From Klebsiella pneumoniae (lineage in GTDB: Bacteria; Pseudomonadota; Gammaproteobacteria; Steroidobacterales; Steroidobacteraceae), in the NCBI GenBank assembly GCA_945873095.1, contig CAMCBU010000003.1, forward strand, positions 1 to 64,000: a DNA stretch of 64,000 bases. The letters run 5' to 3'. A model generated the notes under the pieces. It was not told where the DNA came from. It did no database searches and saw only the letters and a list, made by a program, of their open reading frames with translations. Shown one piece after another: positions 38,549-46,787 of this stretch (position 1 is the first letter of the stretch; each line of letters begins with the position of its first letter). A program made the translations under genes and the position numbers.

Positions 38549-39820
38549 GTGATCAAGCCGTATCTCGCCCGCGAATCCTTGGCCGCCTTTTTTGTCGGTA
38601 TTTCCTCGGGCTTTCCCTACGCCATGATCGGCGCGACGTTGACCACCCGGCTTGCGCAAGACGGGATCGACAAGCGTGCGATCACCGCGTTCGCGCTGGC
38701 GTTTCTCGTCTACAACCTCAAGCCCTTGTGGGCTTGGGTCGTCGATGGCGTTCGCTTGCCGTTGATCGGTCGTCTGGGACAACGGGTTTCGTGGATGTTG
38801 TTCTCCGGGTTGCTCGTCATCGCGGCAACCTTCAATCTGGCCTTCGTCGATCCGGCCGCGAGCTTGCAGGCCACGATCGTGGCAGCCGTGTTGCTCGGGG
38901 TAGCCGGCGCCACGTACGACATCGTCATCGACGCGTATCGCATCGAGACCTTGCAGCCGCACCAACTCGGTATTGGTGCTGGCATGTCGCAGTATGGTTG
39001 GCGCATCGGCTCGGCTGCAGCGGGTGCTGTCGCCTTGCTGGTGGCGGCGCGGGAAGGTTGGGCCGCGGCTTACATGGTTTGCGCTGCTTTCGCGCTGCCC
39101 GCCATGCTCACGGCCTTGACCTTCGGTGAGCCCGCGCGGCGCGAAGTGGTCTCGGAGCGGCGCGATCTCGGTTCCGCGTGGCGCGCCATCGAGGGTCCTT
39201 TTCGCGAATTCCTGCGGCGACCGGGTGCTGGTCTCGTGCTCGCATTCGTCTTGGTACATAAGGTGGGCGATACGCTGGCCAATTTGACCTTCCGCTTGTT
39301 GTTCGACGATCTCGGTTACACCAATGATGAAATCGCCGTGTACGACGTTGGTGTCGGTTTTTGGGCTTTCCTCATCGGCATCTTTGTCGGCGGTTTGATC
39401 TTTGGTCGTTGGGGGCTGCAGCGTTCGGTGCTCTTGGCGCTTGTGTTGATGGCGATATCCAATTTGTCTTTTGCCGGTTTGGCTGCTGCGGGCCACAGCA
39501 ACCTCGGACTGGCCGCAGCGATCGGCTTCGAGAATTTCGCCAGCGGCTACGGTGGTGTCGTGGTCGTCGCGTATTTTTCGGCACTCTGCAATTTGCAATT
39601 CACCGCTGCGCAATATGCACTGATCTCGGCGGCAGCCAGCGTGATCGGTCGCGTCTTGACCGGCACGACAGCGGGCTCGTTGATCGAATCGGTGGGCTAT
39701 GTCGATTTCTATTTGCTCACCACGCTGGCAGCACTACCGGGCGTTTTGCTCTTCATCTTCATGATGCGGCGTGGGCTGATCGAAGAATCGTTGGGTAGCG
39801 CGGGACGGACCAAGTCGTGA
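38549..39820 (+). CDS. ampG: AmpG-like muropeptide MFS permease
   Basis: This 423-residue MFS protein has the AmpG-type N-terminus (SLAAFFVGISSGFPYAMIG) and the family stretch NLKPLWAWVVDGVRLP. It would import anhydro-muropeptides for peptidoglycan recycling. GTG start at 38549. It is followed by a Rieske gene with a 4-base overlap. No ampD/ampR is nearby. Confidence 0.9.
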   Translation: MIKPYLARESLAAFFVGISSGFPYAMIGATLTTRLAQDGIDKRAITAFALAFLVYNLKPLWAWVVDGVRLPLIGRLGQRVSWMLFSGLLVIAATFNLAFVDPAASLQATIVAAVLLGVAGATYDIVIDAYRIETLQPHQLGIGAGMSQYGWRIGSAAAGAVALLVAAREGWAAAYMVCAAFALPAMLTALTFGEPARREVVSERRDLGSAWRAIEGPFREFLRRPGAGLVLAFVLVHKVGDTLANLTFRLLFDDLGYTNDEIAVYDVGVGFWAFLIGIFVGGLIFGRWGLQRSVLLALVLMAISNLSFAGLAAAGHSNLGLAAAIGFENFASGYGGVVVVAYFSALCNLQFTAAQYALISAAASVIGRVLTGTTAGSLIESVGYVDFYLLTTLAALPGVLLFIFMMRRGLIEESLGSAGRTKS

Positions 39821-40191
39821 CGCAACGGTTGTGCCGGCTCGCCGATTTCGAGGCGACCGGCAGCGTCAGCTTTCAGGTGGGCGAGGGTGATTGGCCGGTG
39901 CGCGGGTTTGTCGCGCGTCTTCCCGATGGCAGCGGTTTTCGAGCCTGGGTCAATCGCTGCCCGCATGCCCGTCATCCGCTTGATCTGTTACCCGGCCGTT
40001 TTCTCACGGCTGACGGGCAGTGGATTCAATGTTCTTCGCACGGCGCGTTGTTTGCGCCCGACACGGGCATCTGCGTGGCAGGCCCCTGCGTTGGCCGAGG
40101 TTTGCAGCCGATATCGATCATCGTAGCGGGCGACGAAATCAGACTGGCCGAGTCAGCGCCGAACGGCGACAATGCGCGCCGCTCACCATGA
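39817..40191 (+). CDS. Rieske [2Fe-2S] protein
   Basis: This 124-residue single-domain Rieske protein. The cluster ligands are in CPHARHPLDL (C-x-H) and QCSSHGALF (C-x-x-H). It has no signal or membrane anchor, so it is likely a small ferredoxin-like partner of an oxygenase. GTG start overlaps ampG by 4 bases; its stop overlaps the MarC gene start by 4 bases. Partner unknown. Confidence 0.9.
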   Translation: MTQRLCRLADFEATGSVSFQVGEGDWPVRGFVARLPDGSGFRAWVNRCPHARHPLDLLPGRFLTADGQWIQCSSHGALFAPDTGICVAGPCVGRGLQPISIIVAGDEIRLAESAPNGDNARRSP

Positions 40192-40823
40192 TCGAATCCT
40201 TCCTCAAATTCTTCGTCGTGTTCTTCCTCGTGGTCGAACCGATTTCGCTCGTGCCGGTTTTTGCGAGTCTCACCGAGGGCGCAAGCGCCCAGTATCGCCG
40301 TCGCATGGCGATCAAGTCCGTCGTCGTGGCGGGTCTGATCATCCTCGGCTTTGCGTTGAGCGGAGCCACTTTTTTGAGTGCCATGGGCATCAGTATCGAT
40401 TCGTTCCGAATTTTCGGCGGCTTGCTGTTGTTTCTTGTCGCGCTCGAGATGGTTTTTGCGCGCGAGTCCGGTACACGAACCTCGACGGATGAGCAGGCCG
40501 AGAGTCGGCGTCGCGCCGATATCTCCGTGTTTCCCCTGGCCTTTCCGTTCATGTCGGGCCCCGGCGCTTTGACCACCATCCTGTTGTGGTTCGGCCCGGT
40601 GTCTGTGATCGATCAGCCCGTCTTGTTTGCCGCGCTATCGGCAGCCGCGCTGCTGGTGTTGGCGATTTCTTTGGGGATGATGCTGGCAGCAGGTCCGCTG
40701 ATGCGGTTGCTAGGTGCAACCGGCACCAACGTCGTCAACCGGCTACTCGGTGTGATCTTGGGCGCGCTCGCCGTTCAGTTCATCGTCGATGGTATTCGGG
40801 CGAGCTTCGGTATCACGCTCTAA
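40188..40823 (+). CDS. MarC-family membrane protein
   Basis: This 211-residue protein has about six helices, starting FLKFFVVFFLVVEPISLVPVFASL, and the family stretch FPLAFPFMSGPGALTT. This is the MarC/UPF0056 family of unknown function (formerly and wrongly linked to antibiotic resistance). ATG 40188 is within the Rieske stop region. The 3' end overlaps the convergent trmB by 4 bases. Confidence 0.9.
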   Translation: MIESFLKFFVVFFLVVEPISLVPVFASLTEGASAQYRRRMAIKSVVVAGLIILGFALSGATFLSAMGISIDSFRIFGGLLLFLVALEMVFARESGTRTSTDEQAESRRRADISVFPLAFPFMSGPGALTTILLWFGPVSVIDQPVLFAALSAAALLVLAISLGMMLAAGPLMRLLGATGTNVVNRLLGVILGALAVQFIVDGIRASFGITL

Positions 40824-41530
40824 CGTGAGCTCCGCCGAAACGAAAGATCCCAAACACCATGGCCTAGGCGTTGTCCGCGCCTCTCGAAGCGGGTCAGCGC
40901 GCGCCAAGCCGGTCGCGGCACGAAACCCTCGCTGCCACCTTGCTCCTCGCTGCGGTTGGAGAAATCGAGACTTGCGCCGATCACCTCGCGCATCTGCAGG
41001 GCATAGGGTTCCCAATCGGTCGCGAGCTGCAGCAAGCCCCCCACCTTGATTTTCCGAGCCAACAAATCGACGAAAGTCGTCTGTATCAGTCGACGCTTGT
41101 GATGCCGCTTTTTATGCCAAGGATCGGGGAACAAGATCAACACTTCCGAGAGCGACGCATCGGCTAGATGTTGGTCCAACACCTCGACGGCATCATGGCA
41201 AATGACTTTCAGGTTACGAAGACCCACTTCCTTGGCGTGCAGCAGGGCATGACCAACGCCCGCGCGGTGTACTTCGATGCCGACAAAATCCCGCTCAGGA
41301 TGCTGCCCTGCGTACTCCACTAAATTGTCACCGTTACCAAAACCGATCTCGACGACTTTATCGGCGGCACGTCCAAAGATATCTGTCAGTGCGAGTGGCT
41401 CGCGCTTATCGGGGTCGATGTCGATTCCGAAACTGGGCCAATCGAGCTCGAGGGCGCGGCGTTGTGCCTCGGTCATTCGACCCGAACGCAACACGAAGCT
41501 GCGGATTCGGCGGTGGAATTGCTCTGACAT
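40820..41530 (-). CDS. trmB: tRNA (guanine-N7-)-methyltransferase
   Basis: This 236-residue SAM-dependent enzyme methylates G46 of tRNA. The SAM motif VEIGFGNGDNLVEYA, the middle region VLILFPDPWHKKRHHKRRL and the C-terminal RFERRGQRLGH are typical of TrmB. It is divergent from the dienelactone hydrolase gene (107-base gap). Confidence 0.95.
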   Translation of the reverse strand: MSEQFHRRIRSFVLRSGRMTEAQRRALELDWPSFGIDIDPDKREPLALTDIFGRAADKVVEIGFGNGDNLVEYAGQHPERDFVGIEVHRAGVGHALLHAKEVGLRNLKVICHDAVEVLDQHLADASLSEVLILFPDPWHKKRHHKRRLIQTTFVDLLARKIKVGGLLQLATDWEPYALQMREVIGASLDFSNRSEEQGGSEGFVPRPAWRALTRFERRGQRLGHGVWDLSFRRSSR

Positions 41531-41637
41531 GGTGCAATTATGACAGCCAGTTGCATTCAGGACTTGCGTCGGCGGCTTGCAATTGCGAAAGTTCGGCCCC
41601 GGTTTATTCCGCCCGATTCGAAGGATTCTCTCAAGCC

Positions 41638-42375
41638 ATGCCTGATCTCGCTCATACCGAAGTGCTGCGTTACAACGCCGGTGGAAAAGATTTCGCGAGC
41701 TACGTCGCCTCCGACCCGGCGCGTGTCGGTAAACGTCCGGGTGTCATCGTGTTGCCGGAGTGGTGGGGCCTGAACGACTATCTGCGCCGTCGGGCGCGTG
41801 AACTCGCCGGTCTCGGTTTCGTCGCGATGGCGACCGACGTCTACGGCGATGGTCGTGAGGCGGCCGATTCCACCGAGGCGGGGCAACTCATGGGCGGTCT
41901 GTTCGCCGACATTCCGTCTTTGAATGCGCGTCTGCAGGCTGCCTACGAGGAACTGCGTGCGCATCCTTTGGTGGATCCGGATCGCATCGGTGCCATGGGC
42001 TATTGCTTAGGCGGCGCGCTGTCGTTGCATATGGGGCGCCTCGGTATTCCGCTGCAAGGCGTCGCCAGTTTTCACGGGGCTCTGACTCGCGTGCACGAGG
42101 CGAAGCCGGGCGAGTTCAAGGCTGCCGTTCTCGTCTGCCACGGCGAGGCGGACGGGATGGTACCCGCCGAGGATCAGGCGAATTTCCGCAAAGAAATGGA
42201 ACAGCTCGGAGTCGATTACCAGTTCAATTCCTACCCGGGCGCGAAGCACGGCTTCAGCAATCCGGAAGCGACCGAGAAAGGTAAAAAATACAACTTGCCG
42301 CTCGCGTATGACGAGAAGACCGATCGTCAGTCGTGGGAGGACATGAAGTCTTTCTGGGCGAAGGTGTTTCGCTGA
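41638..42375 (+). CDS. Dienelactone hydrolase family protein
   Basis: This 245-residue hydrolase has the complete Cys-Asp-His triad: C123 in GYCLGG, D172 in GEADG and H204 in GAKHGFSN, almost exactly the spacing of Pseudomonas dienelactone hydrolase (123/171/202). EWWGLN near residue 40 carries the helper Glu. No chloroaromatic pathway genes surround it, so a general carboxyl-ester role is likely. ATG 41638 is used; the longer frame from 41389 overlaps trmB. Confidence 0.93.
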   Translation: MPDLAHTEVLRYNAGGKDFASYVASDPARVGKRPGVIVLPEWWGLNDYLRRRARELAGLGFVAMATDVYGDGREAADSTEAGQLMGGLFADIPSLNARLQAAYEELRAHPLVDPDRIGAMGYCLGGALSLHMGRLGIPLQGVASFHGALTRVHEAKPGEFKAAVLVCHGEADGMVPAEDQANFRKEMEQLGVDYQFNSYPGAKHGFSNPEATEKGKKYNLPLAYDEKTDRQSWEDMKSFWAKVFR

Positions 42376-42386
42376 CCGTTGATGGC

Positions 42387-43163
42387 TTATTCGTCGAAGC
42401 GCAGGTGCTTGACGCTCTTGCCGTGACGACGAAGCAGGCGTAGCGCTTCGATACCGATGCGGATATGCCGCTCGACGAAGACGTCGGTCACCACGCGGTC
42501 TGAAGCCTCGGTTTTGACGCCTTCGGGAATCATCGGCTGATCGCTGACGAGCAGCAGCGCTCCCGACGGAATGGCGTTGGCGAAGCCTGCCGCAAAAATC
42601 GTGGCGGTTTCCATGTCGATCGCCATGCAGCGAGTCTTGCGTAAGTATTCTTTGAACTCGTCGTCATGTTCCCAGACGCGCCGATTGGTCGTATAGACCG
42701 TGCCGGTCCAGTAGTCGCAATCCAGATCGCGAATCATGGTCGACACCGCACGTTGTAAACTGAACGCCGGCAACGCCGGAACTTCCGGCAACAGATAGTC
42801 GTTCGATGTGCCCTCGCCACGAATGGCGGCGATCGGCAGCACCAGATCACCGATCTGGTTCTTGCGCTTCAAACCGCCGCATTTGCCGAGCAGTAACACC
42901 GACTTCGGCGACACCGCAGAGAGCAGATCCATCACGGTGGCGGCATTGGCGCTGCCCATGCCGAAGTTGATCATCGTGATGCCGTCGGCGGTTGCGTTGG
43001 GCATGGGCCGATTGGTGCCTCGGATCTCGGCGCTGGTCATCTTCGAGAACAAGTCGAGGTAGTACCCGAAGTTCGTCAGCAGGATGTGTTGCCCGAAGTC
43101 CTCCAGCGCGGATCCCGTGTAGCGGGGGAGCCAGTTGTCGACGATTTCTTGTTTGGTTTTCAT
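42387..43163 (-). CDS. amn: AMP nucleosidase (short form)
   Basis: This 258-residue nucleoside phosphorylase-fold protein. MINFGMGSANAATVMDL, LLLGKCGGLKRK, the MAIDMETATIFAAGF substrate motif and LLLVSDQPM match the catalytic domain of AMP nucleosidase. E. coli Amn is about 484 residues with an extra regulatory N-terminal domain that is absent here, as in other short forms. It would cut AMP to adenine and ribose 5-phosphate. ATG 43163 (MKTKQEI) is preferred over the frame start at 43181. Confidence 0.9.
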   Translation of the reverse strand: MKTKQEIVDNWLPRYTGSALEDFGQHILLTNFGYYLDLFSKMTSAEIRGTNRPMPNATADGITMINFGMGSANAATVMDLLSAVSPKSVLLLGKCGGLKRKNQIGDLVLPIAAIRGEGTSNDYLLPEVPALPAFSLQRAVSTMIRDLDCDYWTGTVYTTNRRVWEHDDEFKEYLRKTRCMAIDMETATIFAAGFANAIPSGALLLVSDQPMIPEGVKTEASDRVVTDVFVERHIRIGIEALRLLRRHGKSVKHLRFDE

Positions 43164-43227
43164 GACGCAAGACGTTAGCACGCAACGCGGTATGGTGATG
43201 GCAGGCCGGCTCTGGCAACTTGAAAGC

Positions 43228-43264
43228 TTGATGCTGTTATGGTGTTGTATTTATATATAACATC
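43228..43264 (+). promoter_or_regulatory. Second copy of the YtrA-type promoter/operator
   Basis: TTGATG (43228-43233) is in the -35 position, with GGTGTTGTA (43241-43249), one base, then TTATATATAACA (43251-43262). Every element has the same spacing as in the 8410-8446 promoter, and the core of 22 bases differs at one position. It lies 27 bases before the S9 peptidase remnant GTG. It suggests that the remnant gene was, and may still be, controlled by the YtrA regulator at 8642. Confidence 0.7.
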
Positions 43265-43290
43265 CCAACCCAATACCCACAGGAACCCCC

Positions 43291-43732
43291 GTGAAAACCC
43301 TTCCATCATCACTCCCGCAGTCGCCGCAGCGGCGGCGGCTCCCCTGATCGAGCGCAGCAAAAACCGAATCCGCCCGAGGATCTGGCACTGCCGAAGGCGC
43401 GTTCGCCGCTCTACAAAGCCGGTAATATCGCCAAGCCGTTGTTGATCGGGCAGGGCGCCAACGATCCACGCGTCAATCAGGCCGAGTCCGATCAAATCGT
43501 CGATACGATGCAACAGAAAGGTATTCCAGTAACCGACGTATTGTTCCCGGACGAAGGTCACGGCTTCGCACGTCCTCCGCACAACACCGCCTTTAATGTG
43601 GTGACCGACAACTTTTTGGTGACCTGTTTGGGCGGCCGCGCAGAGCAGATCGGCGCCACCGTCAAATGCTCATCGGCTCAAGCGCCGGTGGGCGCCGCAT
43701 CCACACCCGGGCTCGAAGCCGCGTTGCAGTGA
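43291..43732 (+). pseudogene. S9-family peptidase remnant (internally deleted)
   Basis: GTG 43291 follows AGGAA. The first codons read VKTLPSSLP. A neighbouring frame continues as ITPAVAAAAAAPLIERSK, like the end of a signal peptide plus the start of a mature S9 peptidase. A third frame, open to 43732, reads PPEDLALPKARSPLYKAG, LLIGQGANDPRVNQAESD and FPDEGHGFARP. This is the C-terminal end of a prolyl-oligopeptidase-type hydrolase with the Asp and His of the triad, but the catalytic-serine part and most of some 600 residues are gone. A protein from ATG 43439 (97 residues) cannot be active. Its stop overlaps the GNAT start. Confidence 0.8.
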
Positions 43733-44259
43733 AATTCGATCTACAGCCCACCTTGATCGGTTCGCTCGTGTCACTGCGCCCCTTAGGGCGCGGTGACTAC
43801 GAAAATTTGTTTACGGTTGCCAGTGATCCTTTGATCTGGGAGCAACATCCCGAGCCCCATCGTTGGCAGCGACCGGTGTTCGATGCCTTGTTTGAGCGTT
43901 TGCTGGAGTCGGGTGGCGCATTGTTGATTCAAGAGACATCGAGCGGCGCGGTGATCGGTTCATCGAGTTATTACGCTTGGAACCCCGAGGCCAATGATGT
44001 GGTCATTGGCTATACCTTTCTAACGCGTCGTGTTTGGGGCGGTCGTTACAACGCCGAGCTGAAGCGGCTGATGGTCGATCATGCGTGTCGCTTCGTTGAT
44101 CGAGTCTGGTTCCACGTCGGCAACGGCAATCGTCGGTCTCAACTCGCGATGACGAAAATTGGCGCGCGGCTCTCACACGAGGCCGTTCGCGAAAGCGGTG
44201 GTGTGACCACCTCGTTCTTGCATTACGTGATCGAACGCGACTCTTGGCAGGAAAAATAA
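43729..44259 (+). CDS. GNAT-family N-acetyltransferase
   Basis: This 176-residue protein of the RimJ-like group: LVSLRPLGRGDYENLFTVAS, then IGYTFLTRRVWGGRYNAELK as the acetyl-CoA region, and NRRSQLAMTKIGA. GTG start 43729 overlaps the peptidase remnant stop by 4 bases (GTGA), so it was built as its coupled downstream gene. The yciB gene follows with a 1-base overlap. Substrate unknown. Confidence 0.87.
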   Translation: MKFDLQPTLIGSLVSLRPLGRGDYENLFTVASDPLIWEQHPEPHRWQRPVFDALFERLLESGGALLIQETSSGAVIGSSSYYAWNPEANDVVIGYTFLTRRVWGGRYNAELKRLMVDHACRFVDRVWFHVGNGNRRSQLAMTKIGARLSHEAVRESGGVTTSFLHYVIERDSWQEK

Positions 44260-44864
44260 TGACTGATGAAGCCGAACGAGCCGAACGCCTACAGGCCGAG
44301 CAAGCTGCGCAATGGGGTCGCAACAAGTATTCGTTTTATGTCGACGTGGGTCTCGGTGCGATGTTTTTCGTTCTGGCGAAGCTCACCGATGATCTGCCGT
44401 TCGCCGCCATCACGACGGCCATGGCGGGGCTTGCCGTCGCCGTCGCACAGCGTTTTGTGAAGGTCGATTTGTTGGGTGGCCTCGCGATGTTTGGCGTCGC
44501 CATGCTGTTGGTCTCGGCCGCATTCTCTTATGCGTTCGACGATGACTGGGCGGTCAAGATGAAGAGCACCATCCTCGGCGTGATGGTCGCAACGCTGATG
44601 TTGGCGGACGCAGGCTTCAATCGAGGGCGTTACTTCGGCGGGCGGCTTGCGCGTTACATGCCGATGCCGATCGTGCCGCAACGCTTGGCGGTGGGGATGG
44701 CAGTGCTCGGCGTCGTGATGGCGGCCGTCAACTGGCTCGTGGCGACCTACCTATCCACCGGTCTTTGGCTTTACTACACGAGCTTTGGCGATTTCATCCT
44801 GACGGTGACACTGGTCTTCAGTGTCATGCGGTATGCACAGCGCCGAGACGGCGAAACGGAGTGA
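44259..44864 (+). CDS. yciB: YciB/IspA septation-related membrane protein
   Basis: This 201-residue protein has about five membrane helices and the YciB patterns (FYVDVGLGAMFFVLAKLTDD, GLWLYYTSFGDF). YciB (inner membrane, envelope and septation related) is usually about 180 residues. ATG 44259 shares a base with the GNAT stop. The 3' end abuts the convergent DUF2780-like gene. Confidence 0.8.
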   Translation: MTDEAERAERLQAEQAAQWGRNKYSFYVDVGLGAMFFVLAKLTDDLPFAAITTAMAGLAVAVAQRFVKVDLLGGLAMFGVAMLLVSAAFSYAFDDDWAVKMKSTILGVMVATLMLADAGFNRGRYFGGRLARYMPMPIVPQRLAVGMAVLGVVMAAVNWLVATYLSTGLWLYYTSFGDFILTVTLVFSVMRYAQRRDGETE

Positions 44865-45290
44865 TCAGTCCGTCCAGGCTTTTTGCAGACTGGCGACGTT
44901 TTTGCGGCCGCCGTTCTTGCGCAAGTAGTCGAGTATGAAGGTGCGATGGCGCGCGATCTGGTCCCGTGGCAAAGCGAGTTTGTCGTACGCGGCCGGCACG
45001 CCCGCCATGTCTCTGGGCAGGTCGGCCACGAGCACATTGGAAGCCTGATCGATGACCCGTTCGGTTCCAGGCAAAAACTCGGTCAGCGCCACGAATTCCG
45101 CTTCAGGGAGACGCGCTTTCGCAACATGTAGCAACGTGCCGGTCGCTGCTACCGATTTGGACACGGGCAGCTCCAACGCGAAACCGAGCTCTCGGACGAC
45201 CTCATCTACGCCGCCTTGCACTTGGGCGAAGGTTGGCGTAGCGACCAAACAAGATAAAACGACCGTACAAAGCGTGTGGCGTGACGCCAT
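44865..45290 (-). CDS. DUF2780-like exported protein
   Basis: This 141-residue protein has signal peptide MASRHTLCTVVLSCLVATPTFA and a helical domain (VAATGTLLHVAKARLPEAEF, FLPGTERVID) like the DUF2780 (VcgC/VcgE) proteins, of unknown function. The start at 45290 puts the signal peptide first; the frame extends to 45329 without support. Confidence 0.6.
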   Translation of the reverse strand: MASRHTLCTVVLSCLVATPTFAQVQGGVDEVVRELGFALELPVSKSVAATGTLLHVAKARLPEAEFVALTEFLPGTERVIDQASNVLVADLPRDMAGVPAAYDKLALPRDQIARHRTFILDYLRKNGGRKNVASLQKAWTD

Positions 45291-45390
45291 ATTTGTTTGC
45301 TCCCCGTAAGGCACTGTACGTTGTCGCACAAAAGTCTTCTATAAAATATGTCCCAAAACGCGATAGATTCTTTGGGGAGCAGGTAATTGC

Positions 45391-46245
45391 ATGCGCCGTA
45401 TCCATTTCGTCGATGTTTTTTCGGCCGATCCTTTCCTTGGGAACCCGGTCGCGGTGGTTTTAGACGCCGAGGATCTGTCTACCGCAGAGATGCAAAAGAT
45501 CGCTCGCTGGACGAATCTGTCGGAAACGACCTTCGTCTTGCCGCCCACAGTGCAAGACGCCGACTACCAGTTGCGGATATTCACGCCGCACAGCGAGCTG
45601 CCGTTCGCAGGACACCCGACTCTCGGTAGTGCACACGCCGTTCATTCGGTCGGCTGGGTTCCCGCTCGTGGCCGCCTGACTCAGCAGTGCGCAGCAGGTC
45701 TTGTTGTCATCATTCCGTCATCTGACCACGATGTCGCGAAGTATCAGCTGCAGTTGCCGAAAGCCGTCACGACGGTCGTGAGTGAGCAGACTGCAGCGCA
45801 GTTGGTCGAGGTGCTCGGAGACAAAATTGATCAGTCACGAGAGCCGCGCGTCATCGACGTCGGACCAAGGTGGCTGGTGGCCAAAATATCGTCGATCGAT
45901 CGACTGCTCGCAATCACGCCGGCTTTTGGCGCACTGCGATCTCTCGAAGAGTCTCTCGGTATCACGGGCGTCACCCTCTACGCCGAGTCACCAAGCGGCA
46001 TCGAGGTTCGCTCGTTCGCCCCCTCGCAGGGAGTCGACGAGGATCCGGTGTGTGGTAGCGGAAATGGTGCCGTTGCCGTCTTTCGATGTCTCACCGGCGA
46101 GCTCCAACGGGGCGCGCGTTACACGGCCACACAGGGACAGTGTCTCGGGCGCCGCGGTCGGGTCGAGATCGAAATCGGAGCGGACGGCGAAATTGGGGTG
46201 GGCGGCGCCTGCGTGACGACGTTCGCCGGTTCACTCGCGGGGTAG
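45391..46245 (+). CDS. PhzF-family isomerase-like protein
   Basis: This 284-residue protein has the PhzF start (FVDVFSADPFLGNPVAVVLD) and the catalytic Glu45 in LSETTFVL. The second-half motif VDEDPVCGSGNGAVA is present. Most members outside phenazine clusters have unknown substrates. No phz genes are present. The 3' end overlaps the convergent YbaN gene by 15 bases. Confidence 0.9.
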   Translation: MRRIHFVDVFSADPFLGNPVAVVLDAEDLSTAEMQKIARWTNLSETTFVLPPTVQDADYQLRIFTPHSELPFAGHPTLGSAHAVHSVGWVPARGRLTQQCAAGLVVIIPSSDHDVAKYQLQLPKAVTTVVSEQTAAQLVEVLGDKIDQSREPRVIDVGPRWLVAKISSIDRLLAITPAFGALRSLEESLGITGVTLYAESPSGIEVRSFAPSQGVDEDPVCGSGNGAVAVFRCLTGELQRGARYTATQGQCLGRRGRVEIEIGADGEIGVGGACVTTFAGSLAG

Positions 46246-46650
46246 GGGGCGAGTCGCGAGCCAGACGGCCAGACTGGCGAGCACGATGCCGAGACTCGCG
46301 ATGACCCAGCCCAGCCCGATGAAGTAGGCGCTGATCATCCAACTGGCACTGATACCGATGACGGCGAGCACTTTGCCGCGCCGCGATACCCTCCCACCGT
46401 CCTCCCAGTCGCGCAGCGGCTTGCCGAATCGGCGGTGCTGCAACAACCTCTCTCGCCAATGCGGTGCGCCCTTACCGAAGGCCCAAACGCCGATGATCAG
46501 GAAGATGGTCGTCGGCAGGATCGGCACGAAAGCGTTGACCAACCCGACCGAGGTGCTAAGGACGCCGACAAGCCGCCACAACAGGATCCCGAGCGGGATT
46601 CCGAACAGCAGTCTTCGGGCGATTCGATGATCTGGCGGGGGAGCGTTCAA
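46231..46650 (-). CDS. YbaN-family (DUF454) membrane protein
   Basis: This 139-residue protein has three or four helices and the DUF454 stretch FVPILPTTIFLIIGVWAF, followed by a charged HWRERLLQH segment. Function unknown. It is convergent with the PhzF gene and divergent from the BNR-propeller gene. Confidence 0.85.
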   Translation of the reverse strand: MNAPPPDHRIARRLLFGIPLGILLWRLVGVLSTSVGLVNAFVPILPTTIFLIIGVWAFGKGAPHWRERLLQHRRFGKPLRDWEDGGRVSRRGKVLAVIGISASWMISAYFIGLGWVIASLGIVLASLAVWLATRPLPRE

Positions 46651-46787
46651 GGCGGGCAGCGCTGCAGCGGGGCTGCAGTGTGCCAGATGCGGTCACAACT
46701 GTCTGCCGGTCTAGGCACCGCCCGGTATCTCGGCGTATCGTGGATTTCGGGGGTCTTTTTGCAGTCGTCTCAAGGGGAGTTCGTAAC

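Noticed and set aside
38543-39613. 356-codon minus-strand frame across ampG
   Set aside because: Polar, repetitive-looking translation without hydrophobic or domain pattern; AmpG on the other strand is complete.
41389-41637. N-terminal extension of the dienelactone hydrolase
   Set aside because: It reads through the start region of trmB on the other strand; triad numbering and homology fit ATG 41638.
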